Source: Nectonema munidae
Lineage: Eukaryota; Nematomorpha; Nectonematoida; Nectonematidae
Length of the DNA stretch: 64,000 nucleotides
Reading direction: 5' to 3'
NCBI GenBank assembly: GCA_030549495.1
Contig: JAUIRK010000959.1
Coordinates: 294,726-358,725, forward strand
A model generated the notes under the pieces. That model was not told the origin of the DNA and did not search any database. It was given only the letters and a program-made list of their open reading frames with translations. Made by a program: the position numbers and the translations under genes. Below are positions 32,846 through 44,281 of the stretch, piece after piece; positions within the stretch are counted from its first letter, which is position 1; every line of letters begins with the position of its first letter.

Positions 32846-33255
32846 TTAGGGGTGAAAGCGCGCTTCTTTTTTGATGAATGGAGAATTTCGGTTGTCCTGG
32901 CGATCGGCAGAGCTTTGAGGAGGATGAGGCCGTGGATAGTTGAATGAGTGCTGATTCAATGCATGACGACTGCATCTCCTGACTCTGTCACCATCAAGCG
33001 GCTCAAAGTGGTGGAATAGTTCAGTGTGAGGCTTGTTATACGCCTGACGTCGCGCTTGGGAATAAGAAGCCTGAGGAGCAGTGAAGCTGACATTTTTGTT
33101 GTGTCGATATTGGTTGCGGGATTGGTAGGAATCTAGATAAGGTGAGCCTGGGGAGCCATTTTTGGAACCTCTGTTGTGATTGATATTACGGCTGGCTCCT
33201 ATTCTTTTAGTATTTCGCACTGGAGGGGGTGGTGAGAGTAAACTATTTTTAACTG
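32846..33255 (-). CDS. Candidate terminal exon, Ser/Pro/Arg/His-rich protein
   Basis: An uninterrupted minus-strand frame, much richer in G/C than its flanks, from a possible acceptor (gcctgtag, ending 33256) or an ATG at 33265 to a TAA at 32846. Visible features are SLLSPPPPVRNTKR, INHNRGSKNGSPGSPYLDSY, QSRNQYRHNKNVSFTAPQAS, HHFEPLDGDRVRR and NYPRPHPPQSSADRQ. It looks like the disordered tail of a host protein: no transposase motif, no repeats. The acceptor has a weak pyrimidine tract and no poly(A) signal is obvious, so the exon edge is uncertain. A plus-strand frame overlapping 32744-32947 is its shadow. Confidence 0.45.
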
Positions 33256-33265
33256 CTACAGGCAT

Positions 33266-34193
33266 TTCATAAGAAGCTTAAAATGGAGATTAAAAGCGAT
33301 TAATGGCGTTTTTGCATAAAAAAAGCGCAGGATAGAGACGCAACACTTAGAAAATAACTCATGTTTAAGTCGTATTGTTACATATGTAAAGATATTTAAA
33401 TATACCAAAATCAGGTAGCCGAAATTGGCTTTCGGGACAATTATGATAATATGCATTGATTAAAAAAGCTCACTCTTGTCGTATTTATTAGAGATGATAT
33501 AGTTAGTTCTTTTTTATCAAGATAAATTTAATAGTGCGTTTTGAAAATCTTTACAATATTTGAACGTCTTGATCATTCTTTATCGCAATTAGTAAATTTG
33601 TGAAATTCCTTAAGGAAAAATCACCTAACTAAATATTAATTAATTATTTTTATAAATTCTTCAATCAGAACTAGAAAATTAAAAAAATCTACTTTTCTCC
33701 AATGGATTCCCTCTACTACTTGTAGAAGATACAATAATAAAGGCTATTTCAAAACTTGAAAATCCCCACCCAAAATTCCTTGGTCCTGAAAAAGCTTTAA
33801 TTCCCATTGTTCTCTGCTTCAAACTCAAAAATTCTTAAGAACAAAGTGGAAAAAGCTTTCAATCCAACGTATTAAGCTTAAACCTATTTTAGCTTTTAGG
33901 CATTTTTTATCCTTCGTTAACAAAGACTTGCCTGCCGCTCAAATACCTTTCAAGTGATATAGTACTCTTTCTAAGTTCTTGTGGATCCCAGTTCATTGAG
34001 CAGACGAGTATGAATATATATTTTATGAAAAGGGGTCCCATCTTTTATTTTATTTATTTCCACGCTAATAACTTTTTTATCCTTATCCATTTGAATGAAA
34101 TGTTGCTTCATTTCATTTAACTACGTTTACAATTGAAGAAAGCTGTTTGAAAGAACTCTTTCTTGTATTACAATTAAAGGTTTGCTTGTTATA
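33266..34193. other. AT-rich spacer
   Basis: No gene, RNA or repeat recognised. Confidence 0.5.
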
Positions 34194-35167
34194 TACAAAG
34201 TAAAAGCTCGATAACTCGAAACTTCGCTGAACTCCAAAATTAATTTCAGTCCTGGTTCCACTTGTATTTTCCTTGCTTAAAAATCTCTTTTTAACTCAAA
34301 GTCTAATATAGCAAAAATCCGCTTAACTCAAACCTGTTTTAATTTTGTTTGGCATCAATATTACGCGTTAAAACTGAAAATAAAGTTGTATTGGTAGATT
34401 TCTATTCGTTTAAAAGTTGTTTATAAAACATGTATGATCGCATTATACGGTTTCAAAGGTCACTTTTAATCTTTATCAGTACGTTTGTTCCATTTTGTAA
34501 CATTTTAAAAGTAATATTTTCAAGTCAAGAAATTTTTTTCAACATTAGCTAATTAGGAATGAATATTTTGACTAGCCATTTAGTTTAAGCAAAAATACTC
34601 TATTTTTTTTTATAATGTTTGATTGTTAAATTTTGTAAGTAACACTGTACATAATTAATTAAATCATTTTTTTAGGAAAATTTGTTGATTATTATAATAA
34701 AAATATAATATCGAAACAAAATGTTTCATTTGGTGAAAAATTACTTGATCTATTTATGACAGCTGTCAGAATTTTATTTGTAGACAGAGATAGTCAAAAA
34801 AACGCAATGATTTTCTTGTTCTCGTATACTAAGATTTTTATGATTTATGTTAGTTTAAATAGCTTTTTTATGATTTTGTGTTCTTAGACTTAAATAATTT
34901 TATGAAAAGTGATTAAACTAGCGTTTTTTGTATACTATGATTAAAAAATACAAATATTACCAAATCACCTTATAAAGGTTAGCTACTTCAACATTGCCTT
35001 CTGCTGCTTATTAAAACTTGAAAATATCAAAAAACTATCTCATTTTTTATGCCTCCTATTATTTTGCAATTATTCTGAACAGTTTCATTTTAAAATAGTG
35101 AATATTGCTTTATTAGTTTATTTTGTCTCTTTTCTCTCTTATGTTAATTATGTGGCAAATTTTTCAA

Positions 35168-35340
35168 TTTTGAGTAAAAGGTAAGGTAAAGGTACCATGG
35201 GTGTTTTCATTGACAAGGCACTGATGTACCGCTAATGTCAAACTATGAACAGATTGGTATCGATAAGGAATCGAATCCAGAGGCTTCCGTGCTGAGTCCA
35301 TCATCTCAACCAACCTGTCATGCCATCCATAGATACGTCA
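35168..35340 (-). repeat. tRNA-derived SINE-like sequence
   Basis: On the minus strand a box-A-like ggttggttgagatgatgga is followed at tRNA-like distance by a box-B-like ggattcgattcc. The downstream part (gttcatagtttgacattagc ... gtcaatgaaaacacc) matches, in order, the copy at 59995-60125. A ggtaaggtaaaggtacc stretch ends it. Lies inside the Tigger-type element, so it inserted after that element or is carried by it. Confidence 0.6.
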
Positions 35341-36520
35341 AATTAGTTTTCAAAAAACTTAAGTTATACTGTAAATTTTTTTAGTTTTTGTTGAAGCCCT
35401 ATAACTTTTTCTGATAACTTTTTTTCCTTAAAAGTTATTATAAAAGGCAAATCATTGCAAAATGTTAAAAGTTATTTTACTTTTTGTAGATTTTTGTAGC
35501 TTGCACCAATTTAACTTTTAAACTATTTTTGAATGAGGCTGATAAAAATGAAGTAATGCAATCTTAATTTTTTTATCTTTATTTTATACCCTTTTTTGAG
35601 AGTCTAACTAACTTATACTTATTCTTGTACACTAAAAAGAATGAAAAATTCTAATACCAAGTTTTCTAACTTTAGTTCTGTTTTACATTTTTGATAGAAA
35701 TTACCTCAGAAAAGTTATGTAATTTGGATGTGTTTTTTTAATTTATTTTTCTCAATAAAAATTTTTTTCATTTTTTAGGAAGATGAAATGGAAAAACTGA
35801 AAATTAATGAATGATTTTTTCATTCAATAAAATTTCCAATTTTTTTATTGTTAATTGATATCTTTACCCCCTTTCTACACATAATTTGGAGATGGTGCGC
35901 ATCTATTTGAAGTGAGAAAGAAGGAGCTATATATAAGTCCTCATTCATTGTTGACGTTAAGCTTAACAGGGCGGGGGTTAAAGTTTACATTAAGCTTAAT
36001 TAAGAATGAAATATAATAGACAAGAGAGAAGTAGGAATTCAGAAAAATTTGTTATCTTTTTTGGAAGACGCTTGAAAGTCCACCCCCTCTAATAATTTCA
36101 AGGATGTGCGCTCCTGAATCAAACACATTTTTTTCACATAAACATCGTAGGGTGTCTAGTAGACTCTTTTCCTTCAGACTACATTAACTCATAAAACTCT
36201 CCAACCTTCAGTTATTTGTTTTCAGTTGTTTTCTCCATCAATCAAATATCCTTTCATCAATTCCTGTAGTGTGCCTGATACACTACTTCATTTTACAATG
36301 GAAAGCCTATTAGCCCCCCCCCCCCAACAATTTTGGAGATTTTTAAACTAGTGTATATGAGATATGCAAATTTAATTAAAATATTTTCGCTGGAAGTATA
36401 GTATTTAAATTTCACCAATTTTTTTAAGTAGTCTTATAAATTTAGGTATGCGCTGAATACACTCTATTTTAAAGGATTGCTTGAATATTTGGTCTCCCGT
36501 GGTATTTCCAGAATTTTAAA
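35341..36520. other. AT-rich 5' part of the Tigger-type element
   Basis: Includes three occurrences of 'gtgcgc(t/a)(c/t)' words (35897, 36106, 36524) with 'tacact.c.ttttac/aa' nearby (36270-36300, 36450-36475), hinting at a degraded repeat of some 200 bp, and a 12-C run at 36314-36325. The N-terminal DNA-binding part of the transposase is not visible here. Confidence 0.35.
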
Positions 36521-36559
36521 GATGTGCGCTCCTGGAGTATAAATACTCTACCTCAAATA

Positions 36560-37129
36560 CCTACTCTCTACACACCAGACAACATTCATAACGCGTATTT
36601 AACACCATTAGTTTACAAGCCTTCACCAAACAAATCACTTGTACATAAAAATGAACTTTGTTCTGCAGGAAAGTTATCTAAAGATAGACCTACACTTTTA
36701 CTTTGTGCCCACATGTCTGGAAGTGATAAACTACCTTTGTTTGTTATCGCAAAGTTTTAAGGACACAAAAGCTTGGATGACTCAAACATTGTTTACTGAA
36801 TATATTGCTGATAAACGATTTAGTCAACGTAAAACAAAAATAGCACTTATTCTTGACAACACTCCATATCATCCAAAGATCAGACTCAGCAACTTGAACT
36901 TTTTTGCCACCAAATACAACAAGTCGCATCCAACCAATGGACCAAGGTGTTATAAGGTTTTAAAGAAAAGTACAGAGGACACATTAATCTTATCAGTTAA
37001 AACAAATGTTCCACAATATACAGTTTCTGTGTTACAAGCATTACATATTATCGTTTTATTCTGATATTGACGATTCGGTTGAACCTATAAAGCCACCATC
37101 TGCAAGATCAACCCTTGAAGAGAAATGAA
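36560..37129 (+). pseudogene. Pogo/Tigger (DDE_1) transposase, C-terminal part
   Basis: Frames in succession give YTPDNIHNAYLTPLVYK (site of the first Asp region, D.D.TGL in relatives, here altered), PNKSLVHKNELCSAGKLSKD, RPTLLLCAHMSGSDKLPLFV. In the next frame come KAWMTQTLFTEYI, RKTKIALILDNTPYHPKI (second Asp) and LNFFATKYNKSHPTNG. Remaining words (SVLQALHII, PPSARSTLEEK) mark the end. The helix-turn-helix half is missing and at least two frame changes occur. Its place between TIRs 34196 and 44015 explains the outer element. Confidence 0.75.
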
Positions 37130-37317
37130 ATGTTTTTTCATTTAAACAAAATTCAAAAATATATTTTACGTAATACACATGAAAAACAAAGGTTGAATGA
37201 TGATTACTTTTTTGTGAATTAGTATATTTTTGTTAAATAAATTTTTAAATTTTTTTTCCAACTTATGTTAATTTAATTTCTGTTTGCATTGCTTTAGAAA
37301 TAGCAAATCTTTTTTTC

Positions 37318-37321
37318 TTAA
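37318..37321. repeat. TTAA target duplication, left (middle layer)
   Basis: TTAA before CCCTTATATTACCACATCG; partner at 43879-43882. Confidence 0.65.
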
Positions 37322-38294
37322 CCCTTATATTACCACATCGTTGAGAAAAAGTGTATATGAATTATGCCACTGTTGCGAAAACGCAACGCAACGTTTAAAT
37401 CAGATTTTTGTTACCCAAACATTATTCACATTAAAATATTTCATCATATAGTTAAAATTTTAACAATTAAAGTAATAATAACTATAACTTTGGCTTTTCT
37501 TGAGTTTTTACGGGAAAAATATAATCTATGGCAATAAAAACTTTACATTAAAGGAATAAAAGAGTTTTTTTTTCTAAAAATAAAATGATAAAAACTTTCA
37601 TTTTCAAAGTATAAATTTTTCCTGGATAACGAACCAAATTTTGAATAAATGTAAACTTTAAATCATTTTTCACATTTTTTTCTCTTCAAAATTGATGATT
37701 TTTTCGACTGTTTCGTATACGCAACACTGGACATTAGTGTGCACAGCAAACACTCTCTGATAACTTATTTTTTGATGACATCATTAACTCTCTGTAAAAA
37801 CAAAGCTTCATGATAGATCGATTTGTTTTAACTTATGAACTATGAGTGGCACATATATTCAGCTCATATACGTGTAACTAAGGGACTTGATGCGTTTGGA
37901 AAATGACGTGTATAATTCTAACTCGTAGTATGATTTGCAGAGTTTGTGCTTTGAAAAGAAGTACATTACACGTCATCATATGGCATATATTGGTAATTAA
38001 ATAATACATTATAGATTATCAAAACTTAAACTAAAAAAAGTTTTTTGACATTTCAATTGTCACACATCAATATATGAGTCGTAAGGTTTTTGACATTTTT
38101 CTGGTACATATGTATATATACTCAAGTTTTGCATTTCAAGTTCATTCAATTAAAAATTTTATGAGTTTGGAATAGCTTTCTGCTTTTATCTTTTTTTCTA
38201 TGTTGTCCCTTAAATTTTGTGAACTTCTAAAATATATAAAGTTGTTTCTACACTGTGATTGACAAGACTTCTCTAATTTTGATGGAAAAAGATA

Positions 38295-39979
38295 TAATAT
38301 TGAGTTAAACGATGCTATTGATTTAGTTATTAACTCTGATCATAAAGCTTTTTTTTATATAACACCGCCTCAAAATGACTCTAAAAATTTTGAAACCGAT
38401 GAAGATTCTGCAAATGATAAAAACGGTGAGGAAAATGATGTTTCGAACTTCCCTCGTAACATGCTTGAAAGTGAAGCAGAGGTTGTTTTTTACCATGTTG
38501 CAGAGGAAAATTCAAGTTCTGATGAAGTTAATGAATGTAATTCAGAAGAATGGGTAGATGGAGAACTGTTAAACTTAAAGCTGCTTCAAAAACATGATTT
38601 TGATCAAGAAGCAAATCCAAGTTATACATTTAGTTCACCTTCTGAAGTGTATGATTTATTTTTTTTCAATGACGAAATTTTGGATAAAATAGTAATTTTT
38701 CTACTAGTGTTGAAGAGTTAAAAGTTTTTTTTTCAATCATAATTTTAAGTGGTTACGTTAAATGCCGAAAAAGATCCATGTATTGGGAAAGTAGTAGTGA
38801 CACTCACAATCAAGCCATTTGTAAGACTATTCCTAGTAATAGATTTTCAGAAATTTTAAAATACGTTTATTTTTGCGATAGGACAAACTTGACGCAAATG
38901 TATGAAGAAAGTAGAGATAAAGTTTCAAAAATAAGGCCAATTGTTGAAGATATCAAATACTATTTAAAAAAACATTGTCAATTTTTTAAACGATTTGATA
39001 TTGATGAAAGCATGGTGCCGTACTATGGAGGTTATGGGTCCGGGATAAAGCAGGCCATTCGTAATAAACCCATAAGATTTGCTTATAAAGTTTTTTGCTT
39101 AAATTCAGACTCGGGCTATTTGAGAAATTTCGAAATATACCAAGGTAAAAGAGGAACGCAAAGTTTTTACTCAAAAGATTTTGGTGTTAGCGCTGGTTTA
39201 GTTTTAAGCCTTATAGACGAAAAATGCAAATACAAACAACTTTTTACTGATAACTACTTTACATCAATAAAGCTGATAAAAAAGCTTACAAAACGAAAAA
39301 CATTATTTACTGGCGTTATAAGGAAAAATCGATTAAGAAATTGTAAGTTTCAAAGAAAATTATTAGAAAGAGGTTCTTATGATGTTAAAGTTAATGCTGG
39401 TTCAAAAATATCTGTAGTTTCATGGAAAGACAATGCAATTGTTAATGTTGCTTCTAATGTAACAAGTGTTTTTCCAATGAAAACAGCTGAAAGGTGGTGC
39501 GTTTCTTCAAAAAAAAAAAGAATAAATGTAAATATTCCAAATTCTGTGCATTTATATTAGCATAACATGGGCTTTACTGATTCAATGAATTACATACTTT
39601 CACTGTACAGACCTGTAATTCGATCGAAAAAATGGCATTTTCCATTAATTATTTTTTTGATGCAAACTTCGTTGCATAACGCATACATATTATACAAGAT
39701 TAGCAGCAACAAAAAAACTGTCTTCCGTAGAGTTCATAAGACAAGTTGTAATAGAAAATTTACAAAAATATGGTCAAAGCAGAAGCACAAGAAAGTTTGG
39801 AGGCAAGAAAACAAGTAGAAGAGTTTCAGATGCAGCAAGATATGATGATAATATTGGCCATATTGTAAAGAAAAAAGAACACGATGTGCTTTGTGTATAA
39901 ATCTCAAACGTGTTATACATGCTCCAAATGTGACGTAGCTCTCCATATCAAATGTTTTAATACTTTTCATAAAAAATAG
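38295..39979 (+). pseudogene. PiggyBac transposase (middle layer)
   Basis: The acidic N-terminus (ETDEDSANDKNGEENDVSN, SSSDEVNECNSEEW) leads to a one-base shift near 38700, after which VEELKVFFSIIILSGY continues in the frame of SMYWESSSDTHN. The core reads RPIVEDIKYYL, RFDIDESMVPYYGG (first Asp), LFTDNYFTSIKL (second Asp), then a TAG at 39558-39560 just before NMGFTDSMNYILSLYRP (third Asp region) and IRSKKWHFPLI. The C-terminal finger is present in shifted frame: RCALC and CYTCSKCDVALHIKCFNTFH, stop at about 39979. Breaks: about three. Otherwise colinear with known piggyBac transposases, and a different lineage from the copy at 4.9 kb. Confidence 0.85.
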
Positions 39980-40524
39980 TTTTTTTTATAATAAATTTGC
40001 TTTCAATACCGTTTTTACGTTATTTTTAGTTTGCTGTTTATACCTTTGAAATTCATAAATTTTCTTTTGAAATTTTAAAATAGGAGACAATTTTACAGAA
40101 AAACTTTTTTGAATGTATTACTAGCATAAAAAATTACTAAAATTGAAACTTTATAGACTTGTTCAAACAATGAAAAATGTAAATGTACAATGAGAATTTA
40201 TTATTAGGAACAAAACATCGAGTTTTGTCCTCTATTTAGCCTTTTAAATTTTTGATTCTGAGGTTTTTGGCTCTTTTTTGCCAATTGATCCTTTGGTTTT
40301 TGGCCGTTTTGACTAGACATCATTGATAAATGAAAGTTTTCAATCAGAAATTCTAAAATTTTGGTTTTTACACATTGATTGTTTTACATAGAAATGTTTT
40401 TTTTATCAAAAGTCCTATTTATTATATATTATTTATTATATAATATTTTAATATATAATTTTTATAAATATTTTATAATTAATTAACTTTTATAATAATT
40501 AAAATATAATTAATAAATATTTAA
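39980..40524. other. PiggyBac 3' region, AT-rich
   Basis: Long TA-rich low-complexity run just before the hAT-like element; no gene. Confidence 0.5.
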
Positions 40525-43137
40525 TAGGGTGTGTCTCAAAAATGAATTATGATTTTTTCATTTTCTCACCTCTTAGTTTTATGCATTTTGTAATAAAACG
40601 TTTATGTGTGAAGTTTTGCAAAATTTAAAGCAAGGTAAGAACTCGCCCAGGACATTTTTTGCTTTTTATTTGTATTTTTTGCTTTCATTTTTTGTTTCTA
40701 TTAAAAAATTTAATTTTTAATGGCATCTACAAGACAATACAATTCTCTTTATATAATTGGCGTTCCAAAAAGTGAAATCTTGGGTGCAAAGCTGCCTTCA
40801 AACAAACAAGTTTTATCAAATTTTCTTCATCATCATGTTACTGAGAAAAAAACTTTGCGCAATTCATCTAAAGCAACTTTAAATGCCGTTAAATATTTTT
40901 GGCATAAAGCAGGAATTCCATTGCGTGCTTCACAACATTGCCAGTCAAAAATTGTAAATCTTTACAAAAAGTGGTTTGATCTTAAGAAACATAGAAATCG
41001 TAAAACAGAAGCTCAGGAAAATAAAACAAAAAACTTTATTTCTAAACTTGGCGATTTATTTGACATTGCATACCAGAATACTTTGCTTGACATAAGAAAA
41101 GAAGACCAAATATTTCTTCTAGCACAACGAGAGGCTGGAGGCAGAGGAACTATTGGATCATTGGATCGGGTAGAAGTAAATCTGAAAAATCGAAAGCAAG
41201 TTCGAGAGTTGGCTGAGAATAAAATGAAGGAAAAAGCATTTGATTATAAAACCTCCATGAATGAATCGGCATTTAATTCATCAAAGTTCTCACCTTCAAT
41301 TTCCGATATAAGTAGTACCGACACTTCAAAAGATGAATCGTACACAGGCAATGTCAATATTGATCCAAAGTTAAGCAAAAAAGTTTTTCAAGCAGATAAC
41401 TTAAACTTTAATTTTGTTTCACCGTCAAACGACCTAAAAATCGGCTTTCTTCAGGTCTTGCCTCTGTCTTAGATCGTACAAATACATCATCTCGAAACGC
41501 AACTTATATTATGGCTGAAGTGATTCGAAGCTTTGGTGAAAACTTAGAAAACTACAATATCAATCCGAGCTCTATTCACAGGCAACGTGCTTTGCAAAGA
41601 TCTAAAACTGCAAAAAAACTAAAAGCAGCTTTTAAGACCAACTCGTCCCTTACTGTTCATTGGGACAGTAAATTAATAAATAGCTTGAATGGCCAAAAAA
41701 TGGGTGAGCGTTTTCCAATCCTTGTCACAGGACAAAAAGTAGTTCAACTTCTTGGAGCACCTCAGAAATCTAAAGGAACTGGTTTGGCTCAAGCAGATGC
41801 TGTTGAAACTCGCTTAAAAGAATGGGACTTAGAAAGAAAGATTCAAGGTCTTTGTTTTGATACCACAGCTTCTAACACCGGCATCAGAACTGGTGCGTGT
41901 AAAATAGTAGAAAAAAAATTAAACCGACAACTTCTACACTTTGCTTGCCGTCACCATATTTACGAAGTCATTTTGGGAGGAGTCTACAACGCTTTACTTG
42001 GCCCTTCGTCTGGTCCAGATAACATTCTCTTCAAAAACTTAAAAAAAAACTGGGAGTCAATCGATAAAGAAAATTTATAACCAGCTTCAACTGACCTTGA
42101 AGTTGAGGCTACTATTGCTCCAATAAGAAAAAAACCTTATTTCATTTTACATTAGGTATCACACTGGCACTCAATTGCGAAATGACTATAAAGAACTCAT
42201 CGAACTTGCTTTAATATTTTTAGGACATGAAGTTTCACATAAAAAACCTGTAACTTTTCGAAGACCAGGCGCTATGCATCGTGCGCATTGGATGTCTAAC
42301 TTGTTGTATGCCATAAAAATCTGGCTTTTTAGAGATCAAATTTCTTTGAAAAAAATCGAACAGCGAGCGTTCAGGGATATAGCTGTTTTTGGCGTTGTTT
42401 TATACATCAAGCGCTGGATTGTGGCTTCGAAGGCATCTGCTGCTCCAAGAAATGATATGGAGTTTATGAAAGATCTTTTAACATATAAAAACAGACAGCT
42501 TGTTGCTCCCGCTATAAAAAAATTAAGTGGACATTTATGGTATCTTAGCGATGAACTTATTGCTCTAGCTTTCTTTGATCAAAAAGTTTCTGCCCAAACA
42601 AAACGAGCTATGGTTTATCGTCTTAAAAATAAATCGGATCCCCGACAAGTTCGCATTCAATTACAGCATGAAGATTTCAATGTTCTCTTTGGAACAGTTT
42701 GTTACAGAGAGAACACTTCATTTTTTTGATCACCTTCAAATTGGTAAAGAATTTTTAACTTTCGATCCTAATGAATGGCCAAATTGCAAAGATTACAAAG
42801 TTGGATTGGAGATTGTCGAAGAGCAAGCTGTAGTCAATGATTTTGCTGAGCGCGCTGTTGCGTTAATTAAGTCTTATAATCAGAAACTCACAAAGAAAGA
42901 AAATGAACTTCAGGACCTGCTCCAAGTGGTTCAAGATCACCGTATTCAGTATCAAAATCCAAAGAAAAATACTCTTTTAAAAGAAAAACTTTAGGTTAGC
43001 TAGGCGAGTGGTTATTATTGACATAACAGTCTAATTTTTTTTGTGAATAATTATTTCTGTAAATAAAAAAATTTTAGAACACGAGAAAAAATTTGTTTAA
43101 TTTTTTAATTTTTTTCCTATATTTGAGACACACCCTA
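40525..43137 (+). mobile_element. 2.6-kb hAT-like element, inner layer of the nest
   Basis: Perfect 16-bp inverted termini TAGGGTGTGTCTCAAA at 40525-40540 and 43122-43137. If the leading TA is counted as target, the duplication is TA; if the termini start with TA, the flanking octamers atatttaa and aaattcaa agree at 6 of 8 positions, which would suit a hAT. One transposase-like gene fills it. It is inserted in the 3' region of the piggyBac at 37322-43878, itself inside the Tigger-type element, so this is the youngest of the three. Confidence 0.85.
40720..42994 (+). pseudogene. hAT-like transposase, third lineage, few breaks
   Basis: Starts MASTRQYNSLYIIGVP. Contains LNAVKYFWHKAGIPLRAS, KLGDLFDIAYQNTL, EDQIFLLAQREAGGRGTIG, then after a shift near 41440 LASVLDRTNTSSRNATYI and INPSSIHRQRALQRSK. 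The core follows: LTVHWDSKLI (first Asp), GLCFDTTASNTGIRTGAC (second Asp), LLHFACRHHIYEVIL (the C-x2-H-like pair) and SGPDNILFKNLKKNW. A TAA lies at 42078-42080; a possible intron with an acceptor tttacattag precedes YHTGTQLRNDYKEL. Then RRPGAMHRAHWMSNLLYAIK and IKKLSGHLWYLSDELIAL. A shift near 42690 leads to VVNDFAERAVALIKSYN and LQDLLQVVQDHRIQYQNP. The D...D...C-x2-H and late Glu (AERAVAL) arrangement resembles hAT transposases. About 750 residues; superfamily name uncertain. Confidence 0.75.
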
Positions 43138-43848
43138 AAATTCAATATATAGTTTTAATATATATAATACATTTATAATATATTAAAAGTATATAAAATG
43201 CTTCTTAAATAATTGTAAGTAAAAATATATTTTGCAACACTGCTAAATTTTTCATGAATCCTGTAACTGAAGCTATAATGATAAAATAATCTAAAACAAT
43301 CAAGTAATGTTTTTCTAAAGAAGTTATATAAATAATAGAAATAAGATAATATATGCTTGAAACAAAGTCTTTTATTTTCAGGTTATTAAAAACTTTTTCA
43401 ATTTGTTGTACATTTTTACAATAAAATGTTTTCAATTAATAATACAGTAGTCATAAACTCAGAAAATGTTTTTTTATATTGTAAAACTGAGACAATAAGT
43501 TAACACTGTGTGATTTAAAACTGCTTTGGATTAGGACGTTTTACCAGAAACCTTTTTGAAAATAGACTTATCACAAATTTACGAAATTTTTTTGAAAAAA
43601 ATGTACATAATTGTTTTGGTTTACTTAAATTGCTGATTTAAACAGGAATATTTTTAAATTTGCAAGAATGTGTGCACACAAATTACCAGTGATGCATGCG
43701 TTTGCACAACACAACTTTTTTCTTTATAGAAAATAAAAAATTGTTTTTTTAAGATCAAAAAGTTAATAAATAAACAATTAGCATCATATTTAATATAAAA
43801 AAAAGTTTAAAATTTTATTTTATAAGTAGTGGATTTTTGAGATGTTGT
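43138..43848. other. PiggyBac 3' flank resumed
   Basis: AT-rich; ends in the inner hairpin motif and the right terminus. The minus-strand frame at 43205-43435 shows no motif. Confidence 0.45.
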
Positions 43849-43878
43849 TGCGCATACGCAACACTGGCAACACCCGGG

Positions 43879-43882
43879 TTAA
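43879..43882. repeat. TTAA target duplication, right (middle layer)
   Basis: TTAA after the inverted CCCGGGTGTTGCC end; the remaining 130 bp to 44015 is the severed 3' end of the Tigger-type element. Confidence 0.65.
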
Positions 43883-44017
43883 TTAAAAAAAACTGATTTT
43901 AAAAAGTAAAAATATATTTTTTCAGAAGTTTACATTATAAATCGGTTCTCGAACTTCATATAACTCGAAGTATTGTTATATGTCCCTGTAATTTCGCGTT
44001 ATCAAGCTTTTGGTGTA

Positions 44018-44280
44018 TATATATACGCCCATAACCAGACGGGGCGAGAGGGGGTCAGTTGACACCTCTAATTTTTTTCAGATATTTTAATAAAATTTGT
44101 GAAATATTCACATATTGTAATTACAATTATTTTATAGAACATATGAATCGTCTCTTCTACAAATGATTAATTTAAGGATATAGAGATTTAGGCACTCTGA
44201 TAGTAATCTTTTTTAGATTTAGCCCCCCCCATCCCAAAGCAAATCTATGGACAGATCAAATGTGAGCAATAGGGGTGCAT
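44018..44280. other. Spacer with C-run
   Basis: C-run around 44223-44230; no gene. Confidence 0.4.
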
Positions 44281-44281
44281 G

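Larger units (their letters stand above)
37322..43878 (+). mobile_element. PiggyBac element, middle layer of the nest
   Basis: Left end CCCTTATATTACCACATCGT and right end (inward) CCCGGGTGTTGCCAGTGTTG share CCC and scattered positions. Each is followed by a hairpin-like inner motif: gttgcgaaaacgcaac near 37371 on the left and gttgcgcatacgcaac near 43849 on the right, with a further cgtatacgcaacactgg at 37712. TTAA flanks both ends. The transposase lies at 38.3-40.0 kb. A hAT-like element (40525-43137) is inserted in its 3' region. Net length without that insert is about 3.9 kb. Confidence 0.7.
34196..44015 (+). mobile_element. Pogo/Tigger-type element, outer layer of a nest
   Basis: Left end CAAAGTAAAAGCTCGATAAC at 34196, right end (read inward) CACCAAAAGCTTGATAACGC ending 44015, both continuing gaa. 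TA lies outside each end (34194-34195 and 44016-44017). 'Ctcgataactcgaa' is the usual look of Tigger/pogo termini. Inside are a SINE copy (35.2-35.3 kb), a pogo-type transposase (36.5-37.1 kb) and a later piggyBac insertion (37322-43878). Without the piggyBac the element is about 3.3 kb. Additional inward copies of 'aactc.aa' words follow each end. Confidence 0.75.

Noticed and set aside
34196-44015. One large composite transposon moving several transposases together
   Set aside because: Separate target duplications (TA and TTAA) and separate TIR pairs show independent nested insertions.
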